Below, one piece after another: positions 24,910-33,217 of a DNA stretch of 64,000 nucleotides. The translations under genes and the position numbers were made by a program. Source of the stretch: Peptococcaceae bacterium BICA1-8 (lineage in GTDB: Bacteria; Bacillota; Peptococcia; Peptococcales; BICA1-8); NCBI GenBank assembly GCA_000802045.1, contig JUEF01000126.1:1-64000 (forward strand). Reading direction: 5' to 3'. The notes under the pieces were generated by a model. That model was not told the DNA's origin, searched no databases, and worked only from the letters and a program-made list of their open reading frames with translations. How positions within the stretch are numbered: the stretch's first letter is position 1; the number at the start of each line of letters is the position of its first letter.

Positions 24910-25239
24910 ATGGCAATGGAAGCAGAAACTATCACAATGCTTACAATGGGATTCTCTATCACTATAGTAATAAGTTTAATCATAGTATTATGGCTCTGGT
25001 ATAAGCGAAAGAATTCAGTAAACGTTTGGTTTTTAGTCCAGGGTGCTTTCTTAGCGTTAAGTTTTTATTATATTTTAGAAATTTTAAAAGGAAGACCAGA
25101 AATCTCAGCAGGTATGTTATCTGAAGAAAATTCCTTATCAATAGGAAAAGCGGGAGTTTTATGGGCAATTAGTATGGTAAGTATGCTTTGTGGCATATGG
25201 CAATTGAATACAGCCCGTCACAAAGGTAGGAAAGGATAA
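24910..25239 (+). CDS. Small membrane protein of unknown function
   Basis: A 109-residue protein with three predicted helices: about 8-30 (TMGFSITIVISLIIVLWLWY), 37-57 (WFLVQGAFLALSFYYILEIL) and 83-102 (GVLWAISMVSMLCGIWQLNT), ending in a basic tail. ACTGGAGGA precedes the ATG by about 10 bases. I do not recognise a family. The 289 bases upstream contain a short stretch (about 24,790-24,873) that reads as a gene tail without a start. Confidence 0.65.
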   Translation: MAMEAETITMLTMGFSITIVISLIIVLWLWYKRKNSVNVWFLVQGAFLALSFYYILEILKGRPEISAGMLSEENSLSIGKAGVLWAISMVSMLCGIWQLNTARHKGRKG

Positions 25240-25456
25240 CAAGAGCAAGATAAGGGCTTAAAGAGGAAGTAGAAAGAAATTTTGAGGCTACTATGTTGCG
25301 GATTATTCGTCCCGCATTGAAGGATAGGTAATAATTTAATATTATTGTACATATATGGTATATACATTAAAATAATTTTAAGTGGAGTATTATTAAGTCA
25401 ACATGGTTACATCTTAAGTAAAATAATTAAACATTGGGAGTAAGGGGTGGGGTTGT

Positions 25457-25765
25457 TTGAGTTCATCGACATTTATAGCAATATATATGCCTTTATTTAT
25501 ATTGTTTTTTATTATTATCCCCCGACAACGTGAAATACAAAAAGCAATAACTTTAAAAATAAAGAAGAGGAAGGACGTAATAATAATGACAAACGAGGTA
25601 ATTAAAAAATATATAGGAGAAAATTGTAAGATATCCTCAGGATCATTAGGGATAAATGTAGTAGGAGTAATAACTGATGTAAATGAAAATTGGATTGAAG
25701 TTGAAACTAAAAAAGGTAAAGAGCTAATAAATGCGGATTATATTCAAAGTATTAAAATAAAGTAA
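25457..25765 (+). CDS. DUF6897-like small protein with N-terminal membrane segment
   Basis: A 102-residue protein from TTG 25,457. Residues about 5-22 are hydrophobic (FIAIYMPLFILFFIIIP). The soluble C-terminal part (MTNEVIKKYIGENCKISSGS; VVGVITDVNENWIEVETKKG; INADYIQSIKI) is an Sm-like small beta barrel as in DUF6897 proteins of Clostridia. An alternative start is the internal ATG at 25,586 with AGAGGAAGG upstream, giving a 59-residue soluble protein without the membrane part, the usual size of that family. In that case the upstream hydrophobic segment would be a separate or vestigial reading frame. Confidence 0.6.
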   Translation: MSSSTFIAIYMPLFILFFIIIPRQREIQKAITLKIKKRKDVIIMTNEVIKKYIGENCKISSGSLGINVVGVITDVNENWIEVETKKGKELINADYIQSIKIK

Positions 25766-25814
25766 GCTTGAGGAAGGTTAAAAGAAAGTTCAAATTAAGA
25801 AAAGAGGGAAATGT

Positions 25815-27182
25815 GTGGAGAATCTTCTTACGGGAACCACAAGGCATGCTATTAAGTTTTTAGAATCCTTAGAGCAAAGAAAAGTTTTTCCAACACCAGA
25901 AGCCATTGAGCAGTTAAATTCTTTTTATGAGCCATTGCCCTCCCAATCAATGAAGCCAGAAGAGGTCATAAATATATTAAACAATCTGGGAACACCTGCT
26001 TTAGTTGCCAATGCAGGCGGGCGGTATTTTGGTTTTGTCATAGGAGGTTCTTTACCGGCGGCCCTTGCGGCCAATTGGCTTGCCGGTGCATGGGATCAGA
26101 ATGCTTTTAGTAACAGTAGTTCGCCCCTTGCTGCAGCACTTGAAGAGATATCCTTAAAATGGATCGCGGAAGCGCTAGTATTGCCTTCAGATTGCGGAGG
26201 GGCTTTTGTAACAGGGGCAACCATGGCAAATTTTAGCGGATTAGCGGCAGCTCGCCATAAGGTGTTAGAGGACATGGGCTGGGATGTAGAAAATGATGGA
26301 TTATTTGGCGCTCCTCCTATTAAGGTGGTAGTTGGAGAAGAGGCCCATTCAACTTTATTTAAAGCTCTTGGTTTATTAGGTTTAGGGCGTAAACGTGTCT
26401 TAACTGTTCCTGTTGACGGTCAGGGGAGGATGAAAGCAGAAGCACTTCCTCCTTTAGATAAATCTACTATTGTTTGTATCCAGGCTGGCAATGTCAATAC
26501 AGGTGCCTTTGACCCGGCGGAGGAGATTTGTGCTATAGCCCATGCTGCTGGAGCTTGGGTTCATGTAGACGGAGCCTTTGGTTTATGGGCACTAGCGACA
26601 CCAAATAAAGCCCATTTGGCAGCTGGCTTTAAAAACGCGGATTCCTGGGCTACAGATGCCCATAAATGGTTAAATGTGCCCTATGACAGTGGAGTAGTTT
26701 TAGTACGGAACCCAAAACATCTCTACAAAGCAATGTCTATTAGTGCCACCTATTTACCGGAAGGGATGAAAAAGGAACCCTTCCACTATACCCCGGAAAC
26801 ATCTAGACGGGCTCGCGGGATTGAAAGCTGGGCTGCTTTAAAGTCTCTTGGTCGATTAGGTCTAATTGAGCTCATTGAGAGGAACTGTCGTTTTGCCCGC
26901 TTATTTGCTGAAAGGCTAAGAGCCGAAGGTTATGAAATTCTCAATGAAGTACAATTAAATCAAGTGCTTGTTTCTTTTGGTAGTGCAGAAATAACTGGCA
27001 AAGTAATCGCTGCAATACAGGCTGATGGGACTTGTTGGTGTGGAGGAACTACCTGGCAGGGTCATGTGGCTATGCGCATTAGCGTATCCTCATGGTGTAC
27101 CACAGAAGAAGATGTAGAGCAAAGTTTAGCAGCAATGCTTCGTATAGCTACTGAGATTGTTGATAAAGAAGCTAAGGAATAA
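25815..27182 (+). CDS. PLP-dependent group II-type decarboxylase
   Basis: A 455-residue fold-type I PLP enzyme of the aromatic-amino-acid/glutamate decarboxylase superfamily. The Schiff-base lysine is Lys284 in ATDAHKWLNVPYDSG; Asp252 in HVDGAFGLWA contacts the pyridine nitrogen; His178 in EEAHSTLFKAL stacks on the ring. FVTGATMANFSGLAAARH supplies the phosphate loop. The Trp-rich substrate loops (WCGGTTWQGHVAMRISVSSW) are distinctive. Many relatives act on aromatic L-amino acids, but substrate cannot be assigned. The start is GTG at 25,815. A strong terminator follows. Confidence 0.9.
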   Translation: MENLLTGTTRHAIKFLESLEQRKVFPTPEAIEQLNSFYEPLPSQSMKPEEVINILNNLGTPALVANAGGRYFGFVIGGSLPAALAANWLAGAWDQNAFSNSSSPLAAALEEISLKWIAEALVLPSDCGGAFVTGATMANFSGLAAARHKVLEDMGWDVENDGLFGAPPIKVVVGEEAHSTLFKALGLLGLGRKRVLTVPVDGQGRMKAEALPPLDKSTIVCIQAGNVNTGAFDPAEEICAIAHAAGAWVHVDGAFGLWALATPNKAHLAAGFKNADSWATDAHKWLNVPYDSGVVLVRNPKHLYKAMSISATYLPEGMKKEPFHYTPETSRRARGIESWAALKSLGRLGLIELIERNCRFARLFAERLRAEGYEILNEVQLNQVLVSFGSAEITGKVIAAIQADGTCWCGGTTWQGHVAMRISVSSWCTTEEDVEQSLAAMLRIATEIVDKEAKE

Positions 27183-27196
27183 GGAAATGGCTCACA

Positions 27197-27237
27197 AAGA
27201 AGTAAGGAAACGGCATAACCGTATCCTTACTTCTTTT
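27197..27237 (+). terminator. Terminator after the PLP decarboxylase
   Basis: AAAGAAGTAAGGA pairs with TCCTTACTTCTTT, extended inside by ACGG/CCGT with loop CATAA; the T-rich 3' arm continues into TTTTTC. Confidence 0.85.
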
Positions 27238-27449
27238 TCGATATTAACTATTATTGGATAACTAATACTGTGTCAGATGGATATTATAATATAATGTTAA
27301 ATAAAATTAGAAAAGGATATAAACAAGCTAGTTTAAGACCATATAATGTTTCTGATCTCGGATTATTACCTTAATAACTAGTTCACTCTAGTATATAATG
27401 TTTAGTAAGAGAGAAATGGTTTTATAAAGACTAGGACTTGGGAGGCTTC

Positions 27450-29090
27450 ATGAAGAAATTATCATATAAAAAAGTACTATTAATTCTGTTACTAGCAGCT
27501 GTAGGCATCTTTGCTTATTTATATTTCAGCAGTACATTTAATGAACAAAATCTAAAAGCAATCGATATCAAACTCATTTCCGGTAATAGTATTTCAGAGA
27601 CTAATACCCAAGACTATTTTTTGCTCTCACCCAAGGAGAAAGAACACATTGTTCAAGCTCTAGCCTCTATTACAAAGGAGGATTTTAAGCCACAGCAGAT
27701 TACTGATCAGTATAATATGCATCTACATAATCGCTGGGGATTCTCCAGAGAATACACAGTACTTTTTACTGAGAACACAACTGTATTCTTACAGGATCCT
27801 CAAGCAAATTTATACAAGGTGGGGGAGCCAGATTTTTTCTACAGTCATCCTGGATTTTATCACATTTACTCTGATCGTCTTAAGCCCGTAGTACAGATGA
27901 CCCTTAACGAAGACAAGGTATTATTTAATAGAATTGACAAACACTGGAGTTATCTAAAGCATGATGGACAGTGGAGTATACAAAAATTTGATCGTAATAA
28001 CGATGCAGTAATAAACGAAAAGGTGACTATTCTCTCAAGGGATGACAAGCTAGAAGTCCGAGCGGAAAAGGCACCTGATTATTCTCATTTGAAAATTGTA
28101 AACTCAACTACAGAAAGAGTCGTTTTTGAGGAACAGGTGGATTTAAATCAACTGCCTTTTCCACATATGAACGGTAGCTTTTCTTATGAAATAATAATGG
28201 ATTGGACTGATGAAACTAAGTTTTATCGAGGGGAATCTGAAATTAACATCCCAGTATTATTAGATGTTCCGGAGGAATTTGTATTTTCTAAACAGCGGGT
28301 TACTCAGGGGGATATGATTGAGGTTTCAGTTTACAACGTGGAAAATCTTGAGGATATTTTCTTTGAACAATCCATATATAAGGAGTTTCGCTGGTATAAA
28401 CAGGATGGCCTTATTAGAGGGTATATTCCTACAAATTACAGTATTAAGCCTGGACAATATCAGGTAAAATATGGCAATCGGAAAAAAGGTACTGAGTTTT
28501 CTCAAGAGATTGAGGTAGTTGCCCATAATTACAATATTCAACATCTAGTTATCAATGAGCAGATAGAGCAAGAGACGAGAAATGATGCTGCATATGATGA
28601 ATTTGCCAAATATTTTACCCCTGTTCGAAAACAATCTGGACTAGAAAGATATTATACGGAACCTTTCATTTTGCCAACTAAAGGGCGTTTAAGCACGGAG
28701 TTTGGACAAACACGCTATGTGAATGGTGCGCCAACTTCGTCTAGACATTCTGGATTGGATATAGCTGCACCTACAGGAACGGAAATTAAAGCCATAAATG
28801 GTGGCAAAATAGTATTGGCTATGCCTCTAATTCTCACGGGTAATACCATCGTAATTGATCATGGGCAAGGATTATTTAGCGTGTATTATCATATGCATGA
28901 AAGCTTTGTGACTGTTGGTGAAATGGTTGAGCAGGGGCAGAGGATTGGAACTGTTGGAACAACTGGCTTTTCAACAGGTCCTCATCTGCACTTTACCGTG
29001 TCCTATTATACTATGAATATTGAACCTGGTTTTCTTATCGTAGGACAACCAATTACATATGCTAATTATCTAGAGTTTATGCAAAATTAA
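27450..29090 (+). CDS. Membrane-anchored M23 (LytM) peptidase
   Basis: About 546 residues from ATG 27,450 behind TGGGAGG; a TTG at 27,438 is part of that ribosome binding site. An N-terminal helix (about 8-24) anchors a large, mainly beta extracellular region. The C-terminal peptidase (about 405-525) carries the zinc motifs SRHSGLDIAAP (HxxxD) and GPHLHFTVSYY (HxH), with NTIVIDHGQGLFSVYYHMHE between them. Such enzymes cut peptide cross-bridges of peptidoglycan in cell separation or sporulation (SpoIIQ is related but usually inactive). Here all zinc ligands are present, so it should be active. Confidence 0.9.
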   Translation: MKKLSYKKVLLILLLAAVGIFAYLYFSSTFNEQNLKAIDIKLISGNSISETNTQDYFLLSPKEKEHIVQALASITKEDFKPQQITDQYNMHLHNRWGFSREYTVLFTENTTVFLQDPQANLYKVGEPDFFYSHPGFYHIYSDRLKPVVQMTLNEDKVLFNRIDKHWSYLKHDGQWSIQKFDRNNDAVINEKVTILSRDDKLEVRAEKAPDYSHLKIVNSTTERVVFEEQVDLNQLPFPHMNGSFSYEIIMDWTDETKFYRGESEINIPVLLDVPEEFVFSKQRVTQGDMIEVSVYNVENLEDIFFEQSIYKEFRWYKQDGLIRGYIPTNYSIKPGQYQVKYGNRKKGTEFSQEIEVVAHNYNIQHLVINEQIEQETRNDAAYDEFAKYFTPVRKQSGLERYYTEPFILPTKGRLSTEFGQTRYVNGAPTSSRHSGLDIAAPTGTEIKAINGGKIVLAMPLILTGNTIVIDHGQGLFSVYYHMHESFVTVGEMVEQGQRIGTVGTTGFSTGPHLHFTVSYYTMNIEPGFLIVGQPITYANYLEFMQN

Positions 29091-29133
29091 AATTAAGCAA
29101 AATGATAAGGATTAGTAAATTTAGAATAGAGAA

Positions 29134-29688
29134 TTAGTCATTATTTCTTAGGGATTTAATATAAGCCTCCCTGCCGGAACCAATTTTATAGCTTTGATAA
29201 TGGAGGGGATTTTTTAAATAATAGTCTTGATGGTAATCCTCCGCAGGGTAGAATTCCAGGGCCTCTATAATTTCTGTCACAATGGGAGTGGAGTAATAGC
29301 TAGCTTTCTCCAGTTCTTCCTTGGATTTTTCCGCTGCCTGTCTTTGCTGGGGAGAGTGATAAAAAATAGCGGTTCGATATTGGCTGCCCCGGTCAGCGAA
29401 CTGTCCTCCGAAATCGGTAGGGTCTATTTGCCGCCAGAAAATGTCTAGCAGTTCTTTATAACTAACCTGTTGGGGATCAAAAGTCATCTGGACCACTTCA
29501 TAATGTCCAGTTTGTCCTGTACAAACCTCCTCGTAGGTGGGACACGGGGTTCTGCCACCGATATAACCTGTCTTAATATCTACGACTCCCTCCAAATTTT
29601 GAAAGGGTGGAACCAGGCACCAAAAACAACCTCCGGCAAAGGTTGCTTTTTCATTTGTCAGGGATAAGTTATCCATATGATTTTGCAT
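29134..29688 (-). CDS. msrA: Peptide methionine-S-sulfoxide reductase MsrA
   Basis: 184 residues with start ATG 29,688, nine bases after AGGAGG; an upstream in-frame ATG at 29,832 lies inside the MATE operator and would add a non-conserved leader. Catalytic Cys21 is in ATFAGGCFWCLVPPF. Other family blocks are GYIGGRTPCPTYEEVCTGQTGH, DPQQVSYKELLDIFWRQIDP, RGSQYRTAIFYH and EDYHQDYYLKNP. The usual GCFWGVE is GCFWCLV here, so the residue after Trp is Cys24. It reduces S-methionine sulfoxide with thioredoxin. It is divergent from the MATE gene. Confidence 0.95.
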   Translation of the reverse strand: MQNHMDNLSLTNEKATFAGGCFWCLVPPFQNLEGVVDIKTGYIGGRTPCPTYEEVCTGQTGHYEVVQMTFDPQQVSYKELLDIFWRQIDPTDFGGQFADRGSQYRTAIFYHSPQQRQAAEKSKEELEKASYYSTPIVTEIIEALEFYPAEDYHQDYYLKNPLHYQSYKIGSGREAYIKSLRNND

Positions 29689-29805
29689 TGATTTAGACCT
29701 CCTGTAATTATTATGAAGCAAAAGGCTAACAGTAATATTAATATTTTTACCTGAGAGATGGTGGGGTATACATAGAACAGGTGGGGTCATTAATTCCCAA
29801 AAAGT

Positions 29806-29866
29806 TATATGAGAAACTAGTTGCACATGCAACTAGTTTCTCATATAATAGTTGCATGTGCAATAA
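29806..29866. promoter_or_regulatory. Two MarR-type operators over a sigma-A promoter
   Basis: A perfect 20-bp inverted repeat (TATATGAGAAACTAGTTGCA, CA, mirror arm) at 29,806-29,847 has TAGTTGCACATGCAACTA at its centre. A second palindrome ATAGTTGCATGTGCAATAA follows at 29,848-29,866. A promoter fits between them: TTGCAC at 29,821-29,826, a 17-base spacer, TATAAT at 29,844-29,849. TTGCA...TGCAA palindromes are typical of MarR-family sites, and a marR gene lies downstream in the operon. Confidence 0.75.
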
Positions 29867-29898
29867 TTGCATATTGTATATATAGGGAGGCAGAATTT

Positions 29899-31275
29899 AT
29901 GGATCGCTCAAAACAGCTAGGAGAAGAAAAGGTATCAAAGTTATTACTAAAATTTTCTATACCAGCTATTATCGGAATGCTGGTAAATGCGCTATATAAT
30001 GTTGTAGACCGGATTTTTATCGGTAATGGAGTAGGTTCATTAGGTATAGCGGGGATAACAATAGGTTTCCCTGTTATGCTGATGGGAATGGCCTTTGCCA
30101 TGTTAATAGCATTTGGGGCTAATGCTCTAGTTTCTATTAGGTTAGGCGAAAAGAAAAATGAAGAGGCAGAACTAATTATGGGTAATGCAGCAACCCTATT
30201 AGTTGTAGTGTCTTTAGTAATTTCTGTATTAGGTCTAATATTTATTGATTCCTTATTAATACTTTTCGGGGCAACGGAAACCATACTACCCTATGCTAAA
30301 GACTATATGCACATTATTTTATGGGGTAATGTTTTTATGGCCATCGGTTTTGGGATGAATAACTTCATCCGAGCTGAAGGGAATCCTAAGATTGCTATGT
30401 ATACTATGCTTATCGGTGCCATTACCAATATTATATTAGATTATGTATTTATTTTTATTTTTGATTGGGGGATGAAAGGTGCAGCCTTTGCAACAATAAT
30501 CTCCCAGATGATAACTGCTAGCTGGGTGCTTTACTACTTTTTAAGCGGCAACAGTACTTTAAAGCTACGCCGGGCTAATCTCAGGCTCAAACTGTATATT
30601 GTGGGGAAAATTATAGCCATCGGCTCTGCCCCATTTGCTATGCAAATGGCTGCTAGCTTACTAAATGTAATTTTAAATAATTCCTTAAGTAATTATGGCG
30701 GTGATACTGCAATAGCGGGCATGGGGATAATTAATAGTGCTATGATGCTTATTTTAATGCCAGTTTTTGGAATCAATCAGGGAGCACAGCCTATTATTGG
30801 TTATAATTATGGGGCTAAAAACTTTGATCGTGTGAAAGAGGCGTTAAAATTAGCGATTCTAGGTGCTACGGTAGTGGTGAGTTTTGGATTTATAATTACT
30901 AGAATATTTCCGGCGGAAATTATTGCCTTCTTTAACAAAGAGGATCAAGAGCTTATCAAGCTAGGGTCCCATGCTCTAACAATTTTTCTAATGTTTTTGC
31001 CAATGATCGGATTTCAGGTAGTAGGAGCAAATTATTTCCAAGCAGTAGGTAAGCCTAAGCAGGCTATGTTTTTGACTTTATCCAGACAGGTATTGCTATT
31101 AATCCCGTTAATCATAATTTTACCTAAATTTTATGGTTTTAACGGCATATTATATGCCGGCCCCCTTGCTGATTTAGGTTCAGCATTATTGACCGGGACA
31201 TGGCTTTTAATGGAATTAAAAAGTTTAGATACCAAGCATTCAGAGAGAAGCCTGGTACCTGAACCAGTTAAGTAA
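29899..31275 (+). CDS. MATE-family multidrug efflux transporter
   Basis: About 458 residues, with ATG at 29,899 after AGGGAGGCA (earlier in-frame starts fall inside the operator). Twelve helices are arranged as two MatE repeats: LGEEKVSKLLLKFSIPAIIG at the start of repeat 1 and KIIAIGSAPFAMQMAASLLN at repeat 2, with GINQGAQPIIGYNYGAKNFD, a hallmark of the family. These pumps export cationic drugs or metabolites using Na+ or H+ gradients. The marR gene starts 13 bases after the stop, and paired palindromes cover the promoter, so it is probably drug- or metabolite-inducible. Confidence 0.93.
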   Translation: MDRSKQLGEEKVSKLLLKFSIPAIIGMLVNALYNVVDRIFIGNGVGSLGIAGITIGFPVMLMGMAFAMLIAFGANALVSIRLGEKKNEEAELIMGNAATLLVVVSLVISVLGLIFIDSLLILFGATETILPYAKDYMHIILWGNVFMAIGFGMNNFIRAEGNPKIAMYTMLIGAITNIILDYVFIFIFDWGMKGAAFATIISQMITASWVLYYFLSGNSTLKLRRANLRLKLYIVGKIIAIGSAPFAMQMAASLLNVILNNSLSNYGGDTAIAGMGIINSAMMLILMPVFGINQGAQPIIGYNYGAKNFDRVKEALKLAILGATVVVSFGFIITRIFPAEIIAFFNKEDQELIKLGSHALTIFLMFLPMIGFQVVGANYFQAVGKPKQAMFLTLSRQVLLLIPLIIILPKFYGFNGILYAGPLADLGSALLTGTWLLMELKSLDTKHSERSLVPEPVK

Positions 31276-31288
31276 CGGGGGGATAACT

Positions 31289-31735
31289 ATGGATGCTAAA
31301 GATAAAGCAATTGGCCGCTGGCTTTCTATCCTGTACAGAACTGGTCAATCCTATCTGGATAAGGAATTGAAGCCCTATAATCTAGGCAGCGGGCAAGGGA
31401 TTTTTCTCGCCGTCTTGCTCCACCAAGATGGAATTAGCCAAGAAAACTTAGCTGCTTTATTACGAATTGATAAAGGTACTACTGCCCGGGCTATAAAAAA
31501 GCTAGAAGAAGAAGGGTATATAATCAGAAGAGCCGACCCCAATGATAAAAGAGCTAATATTATTAGAGTTACTGAGAAATCATTAGCTATAGGACCAGTC
31601 ATAAAAAGGGTGGGAGAAAACTGGACGGATATGCTTACTAAAGATTTTTCCAAGGAGGAAAAGGAATTAGTGGTCAGACTTTTAAAAAGAATGGCTGTTA
31701 ATACTGATTACTGTGTCGGGGAGATGAAACAGTAG
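31289..31735 (+). CDS. MarR-family transcriptional repressor
   Basis: A 148-residue winged-helix regulator. The DNA-binding region is HQDGISQENLAALLRIDKGT followed by TARAIKKLEEEGYIIRRADP and the wing with conserved NDKRANIIRVTEKS. Dimerisation helices lie at both ends. It follows the MATE gene by 13 bases and most probably represses the operon, its own gene included, by binding the palindromes at 29,806-29,866. The C terminus (YCVGEMKQ) contains a single Cys that could act as a redox sensor, only as conjecture. Confidence 0.92.
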   Translation: MDAKDKAIGRWLSILYRTGQSYLDKELKPYNLGSGQGIFLAVLLHQDGISQENLAALLRIDKGTTARAIKKLEEEGYIIRRADPNDKRANIIRVTEKSLAIGPVIKRVGENWTDMLTKDFSKEEKELVVRLLKRMAVNTDYCVGEMKQ

Positions 31736-31766
31736 GGGGCGGTTTCCATGCCGCCCCGCTCTCTAC

Positions 31767-31825
31767 AATTTGCCATAAAGAAGAAGTCCGGGGGGAATCC
31801 CCGGACTTCTTCTTTATGGCAAATT
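31767..31825. terminator. Bidirectional 27-bp hairpin between convergent genes
   Basis: A perfect inverted repeat with 27-bp arms and loop GGAAT: AATTTGCCATAAAGAAGAAG then TCCGGGG, mirrored by CCCCGGA then CTTCTTCTTTATGGCAAATT. A-rich left and T-rich right arms suit termination on either strand. It serves marR (plus) and the L,D-transpeptidase (minus), and its right arm contains the last three codons and stop of the latter. Confidence 0.8.
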
Positions 31826-32395
31826 AATAACCTGACCAACCATCAGTTTATTGGGGTCGGCACTAGGATTAGCCTTAATTAATTCATTTAGCGGGATATC
31901 AAGTTTTTTTGAAATAGACCATAGTGTGTCTCCGGACTTAATTTGATAAGTCCTTTGGGATGGCTGGTAGTTTGGATTCGATGGCGGATTCTCGGGTGTT
32001 ATCGTATAGTCATTATCCTCATAATTGAACCCAGGATTAATACCTTTATGAATTATGACTCGGGTTCCAATACTTACTTTGCTAAAAAGTGGCTCAACAT
32101 CATGATTATACATCCGTATACAGCCGTTAGAGACTGCATTACCTATAGAACTAGGGTTATTAGTTCCGTGAACTCCATAGCCGGGATTACTAAGACCCAT
32201 CCAACGGGTGCCAAAGACGCTTTCATAGTTCAATATTTTTTTATTAATAACGGACCATTCTCCGATAGGGCTTGGTGTAGCTGGTTTACCTATGGCAATA
32301 GGGTATGTTCCAGCCAGCAAGCTACCCTGATAAAAGCTTAGCTGACGTCGTAAAAGGTCAATTTCAATATGACCGCTTCGTGCTAGATTAAACAT
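31814..32395 (-). CDS. L,D-transpeptidase (YkuD) with C-terminal LysM
   Basis: A 193-residue peptidoglycan cross-linking enzyme without a signal peptide, like spore-associated YkuD of Bacillus. The YkuD domain (about 8-118) has YGVHGTNNPSSIG (His76) and SNGCIRMYNHD with catalytic Cys92. A Pro/Asn-rich linker leads to a LysM domain (about 149-193: YQIKSGDTLWSISKKLDIPL, NPSADPNKLMVGQVINL), the reverse of the LysM-first order of Bacillus YkuD. LysM binds glycan strands. The stop codon lies inside the shared terminator hairpin. Confidence 0.92.
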   Translation of the reverse strand: MFNLARSGHIEIDLLRRQLSFYQGSLLAGTYPIAIGKPATPSPIGEWSVINKKILNYESVFGTRWMGLSNPGYGVHGTNNPSSIGNAVSNGCIRMYNHDVEPLFSKVSIGTRVIIHKGINPGFNYEDNDYTITPENPPSNPNYQPSQRTYQIKSGDTLWSISKKLDIPLNELIKANPSADPNKLMVGQVINLP

Positions 32396-32530
32396 ACTCT
32401 CACCTCTAGATTTTTTTACTGCAATATACTATGCGAGCTAAGAGAAAAAAGTGAAAAATTAGCCGAGCCATTAATAGGCTCGGCTAAAGAACTATATAAA
32501 TATTGATGGTCAATTATTGACGTTTTTTTC

Positions 32531-33217
32531 TCACTTTTTCAGTTTTTTAGCGATTGAGTTGCCTAAATTTTGCATACCCATAACCATAATAATCAGAACT
32601 GCTAGAGTTACAACCATTACATCGCCTTCATATCTTTGATAGCCATAACGGATAGCAAGGTCCCCTAAGCCGCCACCGCCAACAACACCAGCCATGGCCG
32701 AAGCACCAATCAAGCTGATCGCGGAAATAGTCATGCCCAGGACCATGGTTGAGCGGGTTTCCTTTAAAAGCACCTTGGAAATTATCTGCCAGGGGGAAGC
32801 ACCCATAGCTAAAAAGGCTTCAATAATACCTTTGTTTACTTCTAAGAGAGCTGACTCTGTGACCCTGGCTATAAAGGGTGCTGTAAAAACAACTAGAGGT
32901 ACAATAGCTCCTTTTAGCTGAATCGTTGTCCCGACGATTAGTCTAGTAAAAGGTGTAATAGCAAACATTAAGATAATAAAGGGAATTGCCCGAATTATAT
33001 TAATAATAAGATTGGCTATTTTATAGAACCATTTCTGCTCCCAGATGTGCCCCGGTCTTGTGATAACAAGGAGAACTCCCAAGGGAATGCCAATAACAGC
33101 TGCTATGCTTAAGGCAATCAGGACCATTAGCAAAGTTTCATAGGTTGCTTTTGTTAATTGAGGTGTTATTTCTAAAACTCTCAGCCAGATGGGCTCTAAT
33201 AAATTAGTTTCAGTCAT
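32531..33217 (-). CDS. metI: Methionine ABC transporter permease MetI
   Basis: A 228-residue permease with five hydrophobic helices and the coupling-helix EAA region (IIEAFLAMGASPWQIISKVL, about 133-152). MASAMAGVVGGGGLGDLAIRYGYQ-like residues near 172-195 are diagnostic for MetI. With MetN and MetQ it imports D- or L-methionine and its derivatives. The ATG overlaps the metN 3' end by 8 bases. This is the last gene of metQ-metN-metI. Confidence 0.95.
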   Translation of the reverse strand: MTETNLLEPIWLRVLEITPQLTKATYETLLMVLIALSIAAVIGIPLGVLLVITRPGHIWEQKWFYKIANLIINIIRAIPFIILMFAITPFTRLIVGTTIQLKGAIVPLVVFTAPFIARVTESALLEVNKGIIEAFLAMGASPWQIISKVLLKETRSTMVLGMTISAISLIGASAMAGVVGGGGLGDLAIRYGYQRYEGDVMVVTLAVLIIMVMGMQNLGNSIAKKLKK

